A stretch of DNA of 64,000 nucleotides, taken from assembly GCA_963678705.1 (NCBI GenBank), contig OY783211.1:20226603-20290602 (forward strand). Reading direction: 5' to 3'. The notes under the pieces were generated by a model. That model was not told the DNA's origin. It searched no databases and saw only the letters and a list, made by a program, of their open reading frames with translations. The position numbers and the translations under genes were made by a program. Of the stretch, positions 59,369 through 64,000 are shown piece by piece. Position 1 is the stretch's first letter. Each line of letters starts with the position of its first letter. The DNA comes from Panorpa germanica. Lineage: Eukaryota > Arthropoda > Insecta > Mecoptera > Panorpidae.

Positions 59369-59920
59369 TTGAGCATATATGAGTATACATATGGAGAGTG
59401 AGTAGCCTATATTTCCTTTAGATTAAAAGTGTGTCCAAAATGTGTGCGAGAGAGAAAGGTATATGTTCCTATTGGATCTCTATGCGCATGCGCCGAAAGT
59501 GACAACTGTCTAGATATAATAAATATTAATATTCTATTAACATATAATAAATATTAAATATGTAAATAAATGATATTTCTTTAGTTGGTACAAAGCTCGT
59601 CTGTCGGTAAAACAGTGACCGTTCAGTGAAAACATATACTTATGAACGCCATAGATGTCCCTGTAGGGATAACGACCAACACGGTTGATATTTGGAGTGG
59701 ACAGAACTCACGTTTTCTAGTTATATTTATATTTATAAATAGTTTATTTATACATATCTACATTATTCTACATGAATATAATGTCATATATGACAACTGT
59801 CACGTATTATATCTAGACAGTTCTGTCTTGACAACTGCGCATGCGCATAGAGAACTAATAGGAACATATACCTTTCTCTCTCGTACACATTTTGGACATA
59901 CTTTCTGGTCCAGCTCTAAG
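59369..59920 (+). mobile_element. MITE family N, copy 2
   Basis: Similar to copy 1 over almost its full length (GTGCGAGAGAGAAAGGTATA, GTTGGTACAAAGCTCGTCTG, ATTATATCTAGACAG). The ends are weaker, GAGCATATATGAG and CCAGCTCTAAG. It lies 8.5 kb from copy 1 in the same direction. Confidence 0.85.
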
Positions 59921-61134
59921 TTTGTTATATATGCAATAGCGAAAGTACCCGAGTTTACCCGACGTTTCACATCCCAGATTTAACCTTTGGATCCTCTATA
60001 AAAGCTACAAATATTTAATCATAAAAGTATTTTACTATGTAACAGATTCATTTCCACATATATGAGTGAGTATATTCTTCGTTTCTATTTGGTTTGTACT
60101 TTTAACACAGAAAATTGAGATTCCGTGATATTCATCCATACGGAAGCAACCTTCGTAGGTAATATAAAACGAATTACTGGCTCGTGTAGCCGTCCGGCGG
60201 CGTTGGTTGTTGAACAACATGTTCCACCCATTTCTCTAATTTTAATTACAGATCAATATAATCCCTAAAGCTATGTCCTCGTTTATGTCCATGCTCTGTC
60301 CCCTGTCCCTATTTACATTGCAGTACCAGTATGAAGCATATTTAGCACAAATCATTTGATTTACACTAATGTAACATATCGAGTGAGTAAATCATATTGG
60401 TAATCTAAAAAAAATACACGCTTTAATCCCCATCACAAATATGGGCAGAGATGTGGGATAGGTACGAACTAGGAGGTACGCGAGATCTGTTATAAGCCAA
60501 AACCTGTACAAATGAATATTTATGTCCTTAGGAAAGCTTCTCAAAATGTGGGACTAAAAGCGATAAGACAATAAGTGTATATTTATAAGTTATTATACTC
60601 TTACCCCACGGTGGGAAGTGTTACTAGAAATACGAAATTTGTGACTTGATATAATTGAATTCAGGAGGTCAAACCTATTAAAGATTTTTAATGGTTCTTT
60701 TTTAATTTTTGATATATATGTTAATTATATGTACATTGACTTTTTTATTTTTTTAACTATGCAAAAGATGATGGAGATATAGCTTTTTAAAATTTGAATT
60801 TCGGTTTTGCTGCTTTGGGATCTGTTAGCTGTGCATATGACGTTACAAAAGAAATAAGTAATCGAAATTATTTTTCTTTTTTCACAACCATCATAAAATA
60901 AAAGTTGACGGAATGCACAACCCAGTTGTAAGTTGTAACTATCATATCACACGCACACTCTTATGCGCCGCTTTTACATTCTGTTTATCATTCTGTGTAT
61001 AAAAGACTTATTCTTTATAGCTTTTGATCCCATTTATGATTAAAGGGTGAAATATGACTTAGTGTTAATTAGTTAATTAAAATAACTTTTTGAATATGTA
61101 TGTATATACTCAATTTCTCAATTTTACTTAATAG

Positions 61135-61213
61135 AAACCAAACCCAGGAAATATAACTTTGGTCCAGGAATCGACAAGCGTCAAGCATCAATGTTCTAGG
61201 CCACTAACCATTT
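61135..61213 (-). repeat. Diverged copy of the 7.6-kb SINE fragment
   Basis: CCAAACCCAGGAAATATAAC then TTTGGTCCAGGAATCGA, and AAGCATCAATGTTCTAGGCC, align with the copy at 7612-7702 after a small deletion. The B box is mutated. Confidence 0.45.
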
Positions 61214-61997
61214 AATTGTTAGTATCTCTTATAATGTTGCGACTTATTAGAAAACAATTGAACATTTAAGCTCCTAATCAATTTAACTTCATCAATATAT
61301 AGTACAGTTTTATAAAATGTAAGTCATAGTTTGCAAGAGTTCATTGAATTTTGGGTGGGACTAAAATATGTTCTATGGAAACTTTTGCAAAGAAAGTTTT
61401 TCCGAAAGGTTCTTCAATCTTCAGTTAAATTTTTTAGCAAAACCGGCATATGGTTTTTTACGAATATAATCTTTTAAATCTCTTGCTAAGATTTTACGAA
61501 AACTGCAAAACATTAATTCAGGATGTATCATGATAGTAATCTCAGTTTTAGAAACATTACTGTTCTCATATAACCAAAGCCACATAAATTTGAATTCACA
61601 ACTTGAATAAAATATATCCTAGAAAATCTCATTTGTGAATGCCACCATTTTGAATTTTATAACATTTCATACTAAGATTTTAACAAACAAGCTTTGTACG
61701 AAGATTTTTATTTTAGCTTCACACATGGCAAGCATTTCAATGTTTCAAATATTTAAATAAGGTTTTGTGATTCTCCGGCCATTTTCGCTGTGATAAGTTT
61801 ATGCATTTTTCTCTAGTTTCGACTTTGGTTCAATTTGTTATGAATATATAAACTGCTTTTATTCCAGATGTTCTTATGTATAGGGAGGACAAGTGAACGG
61901 ATCTCGTGTGTTCCTTCGCTTGTGTTTATTTAAATAAGATCATATATACTCGTATCTTGACTAATCGGTTTCCTGCAAAGACCAGCCGCAAGATTTT

Positions 61998-62647
61998 GTC
62001 AGTAAGATGAATTCGCAGTAGCAATCTTAACATGAGATAAAGCCTCTACTTTAATGTCTATCAATACGCTGTGTCATATCAATGTTGATCCCACGTATGT
62101 GCCTCCTTCCTTTCTTACGGATTTTGGGTGTTTCCCAGTAGGGTTGGCGATTCTTCTTAAAAAAGATCGATTTTTAATCGATTTGAATCGAAGTCAAAAA
62201 AAATGGATTTAGAAAAAAATCTAGGTCTAGAAAATCGTTTTCTCAAAAATTGATTTTTCGATTCTTTTTGAGTTTTTTAAATAAAAATATAAGCTTTTCT
62301 TATAATTAAAGAATAAGTGGTTTTTGATTAATCAATATAATCATTTATGTTATTTATTATAAAATAATTATAATTCCAAATATTTCATGTTCAAACTTGT
62401 AATAAATAATGTAAATAATTGTATAGTTATATTCTTACAAAAAAATCGATTTTCGTGTCTGAGATCGATTTACGGGATCGATCCTGTATAAAAGAAACGC
62501 GGCACTTTAATCAAATTACGTATTAACGGGGGTGTATTTATAAACAGTTAAATAGAAATCTCATCTCATGATAAAGTATGCTAATGCGACTACACCCTAC
62601 TAAAAAGTCAGATGTCGTAAGTAATCGATTGCAGTGTGAAGGAGCCC
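61998..62647. mobile_element. Inverted-repeat element related to the 23.3-kb and J families
   Basis: GTCAGTAAGATGAATTCGCA at the left and GCGACTACACCCTACTAAAA at the right are diverged inverted copies. Beyond the latter, TTGCAGTGTGAAGGAGCCC|TAA resembles the J/Harbinger-type end. The middle (62145-62490) is a separate stretch rich in AATCGATT words. Confidence 0.5.
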
Positions 62648-63797
62648 TAAGGTTAAGATCTTTTATAGTATCTTTAATTTCAATGAGCACGTATTCCAAT
62701 GACTGACTTTACATAGACTCCAGTCTACTAGAGCGACTGGAAAGAATGAAACAGATCTTAATGTTTTCTGTAATTCTTTGAAGTTTAAAATAATATTATT
62801 ATATTATATTGGATTATAATAAATAATATCCTCTAATAATTCCAAGGCATAGAATTCTGGATTGAATGGATATCTGAACTGTTTGTTGATAAATTGAACA
62901 CGAATGCCGCTTTCATTGCTTACGCGATACTTTTGTTTTACACGTACAATTCCTGGTTATTTCTGGAATAGTATTACGTAACATAACTTCTGGTTAAAAT
63001 ACCCTGGAGGTATTTTCTAGCACAGATATTTAGACCCTCACAATAAGGTTCGTTAGCAGTAAGTTAACTATTGACAGAAGACATTTAAACAGATTTTACA
63101 GAAATGTGAATATATTTCCGATTGGTCAGATGAATTATAGAAATATGTGGAAGTCGACCATTGGTATTGGTGGACACATTCAAGCTATATGTGCCGGATG
63201 GTATGAACAGCTTGTTATAGTTGAATGTTCAAAGCAATTTGCAGCAAGTGGTCATATTACCTTTCATTCTGTTCTATTGAATGAATTGCAGTACATTCCA
63301 AATAAAATTAACTAAGAGTAAAATCATTAAAAATGTTTGTATACATATATAGGCAAACGTAAATAATTCATGTTCTAAATTTATTCCCATTTTTGTTTCT
63401 AAATTTATTTTAAATAAAAATAATTTTTTCGTGTTTTATCGTGTGGCAACTCATCAAAAACTATTGTTTAAGACAGTGATGTAACGAGAAAAACCAGAGG
63501 TGTGAGTTGTTAATTAAAATCACACACAAAATTTTAATTGTTGTAAAATATATTTAATAAGTGTTCCGAAAATAAAACAGTAATATACAACACTTAACAT
63601 GTAGTAAGCAAGTAAAAGAAAATACAGCTCATAAGACAGAAAAGTCTCCGTATAACGGACTAATTGGCGGGAAAGATGATTAAAAGAAATAAATACTAAT
63701 AAAAGGTCAGACATATAATCCATAAATAACTATATATTACTAGTGTTAAATTTTCGTGTGACTTTGCTTGGACCGGTGCAAGACATTATGTAGTGAG

Positions 63798-63875
63798 TCG
63801 TTATATAGAGGGTGATATTTAGAGGATCGTTTTATATAGATGGTCGTTATATAGAGGGTTGTTATATAGAGGTTA
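63798..63875. repeat. Degenerate tandem repeat of TCGTTATATAGAGGGT
   Basis: About five imperfect 15-18-base units (CGTTATATAGAGGGT, GATATTTAGAGGAT, CGTTTTATATAGATGG, TCGTTATATAGAGGGT, TGTTATATAGAGGTT). Such arrays occur near the ends of some pogo-like elements, but no such element is visible. Confidence 0.7.
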
Positions 63876-63954
63876 CGCTGCATTTAAAAACCTGTTTCCA
63901 ACTTTTATATTAGCAACTTCACATATAAATTATCTTATTAATTAATATGTGCAG

Positions 63955-64000
63955 TTTCTTTAAGTTCAACGGCTATAAGGCAAGTTCATGTAATCTACTT
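63955..64000. repeat. Truncated dispersed repeat at the window edge
   Basis: CGGCTATAAGGCAAGTTCAT then GTAATCTACTT matches 9535-9600. It continues beyond the window. Confidence 0.55.

Larger units (their letters stand above)
27558..64000 (-). other. Probable further sm intron or 5' flank
   Basis: The linker exon starts with two bases of a split codon, so at least one coding exon must lie upstream (higher coordinates). I searched by eye for RRM1/RRM2 words and found none, so the sequence up to 64000 is most simply a second very large intron. It holds MITEs and a few exon-like islands on the opposite strand, listed separately. Stretches where I see nothing to name are about 30460-31600, 32494-35880, 36110-38200, 38720-40588, 41233-42470, 42970-44040, 44521-45750, 47080-47880, 49110-50814, 52360-57580, 59921-61130 and 62650-63790. 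Confidence 0.6.

Overview
The window is AT-rich eukaryotic (insect-type) DNA of roughly 30% G+C. It contains one securely identifiable gene, read on the minus strand: the insect orthologue of hnRNP L, called smooth (sm) in Drosophila. I recognise it from the spliced protein, which has RNP motifs of RRM3 and RRM4, the FSKQTFLSEVTNPFP segment, the NNRF..AQASKNRIQPPSK linker, ILHFFNTPPG, SERSSSGLMEF and a KFPFIMKLCFSSSR end. Five coding exons join in consistent phase: 27468-27557, 1333-1708, 1023-1173, 740-947 and 344-450 (stop at 344-346). Three short introns (75-289 bp) separate the last four exons, and one intron of about 25.8 kb separates them from the Gly/Pro-rich linker exon. RRM1, RRM2 and the start codon were not found, so the 5' part of the gene probably lies beyond position 64000. 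The order of insect cannot be fixed from this alone.

The rest is probably sm intron: 1709-27467 is certainly intron, and 27558-64000 is inferred to be intron or 5' flank. It holds no second gene that I can prove. It is full of short non-autonomous DNA transposons (MITEs) with visible terminal inverted repeats. Left part: a three-copy CATTCCCACTCACTG family (4.97, 6.44 and 14.68 kb), partly nested in an older element; TTA/TAA-flanked Harbinger-like elements (3.4, 20.0, 57.6 and 58.0 kb); TA-flanked MITEs (9.0 and 42.7 kb); a TTAA-flanked element (18.1 kb); a GC-rich hAT-like element (23.85 kb); and others at 10.6, 11.9, 16.8 and 22.4 kb. Middle and right: elements at 29.7, 32.3, 40.6, 46.8, 50.8 and 59.4 kb, a large inverted repeat pair at 28.45/44.05 kb, and an element around 62.0-62.6 kb. 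tRNA-derived SINE scraps lie at 7.6, 16.7 and 61.1 kb, and a mariner transposase relic at 31.6 kb.

Some islands look like exons but cannot be assigned: a Ser-rich ATG frame at 35971 (+), a GTAAGT-terminated island at 38.2-38.4 kb (+), an exon-like block at 47.93-47.99 kb (+), and a phase-compatible pair at 51.93-52.04 and 52.19-52.36 kb (+). These could be a gene nested in sm on the opposite strand, noncoding RNA, or chance. They are the best candidates for something undescribed. I see no operon, CRISPR array, rRNA or intact transposase in the window.
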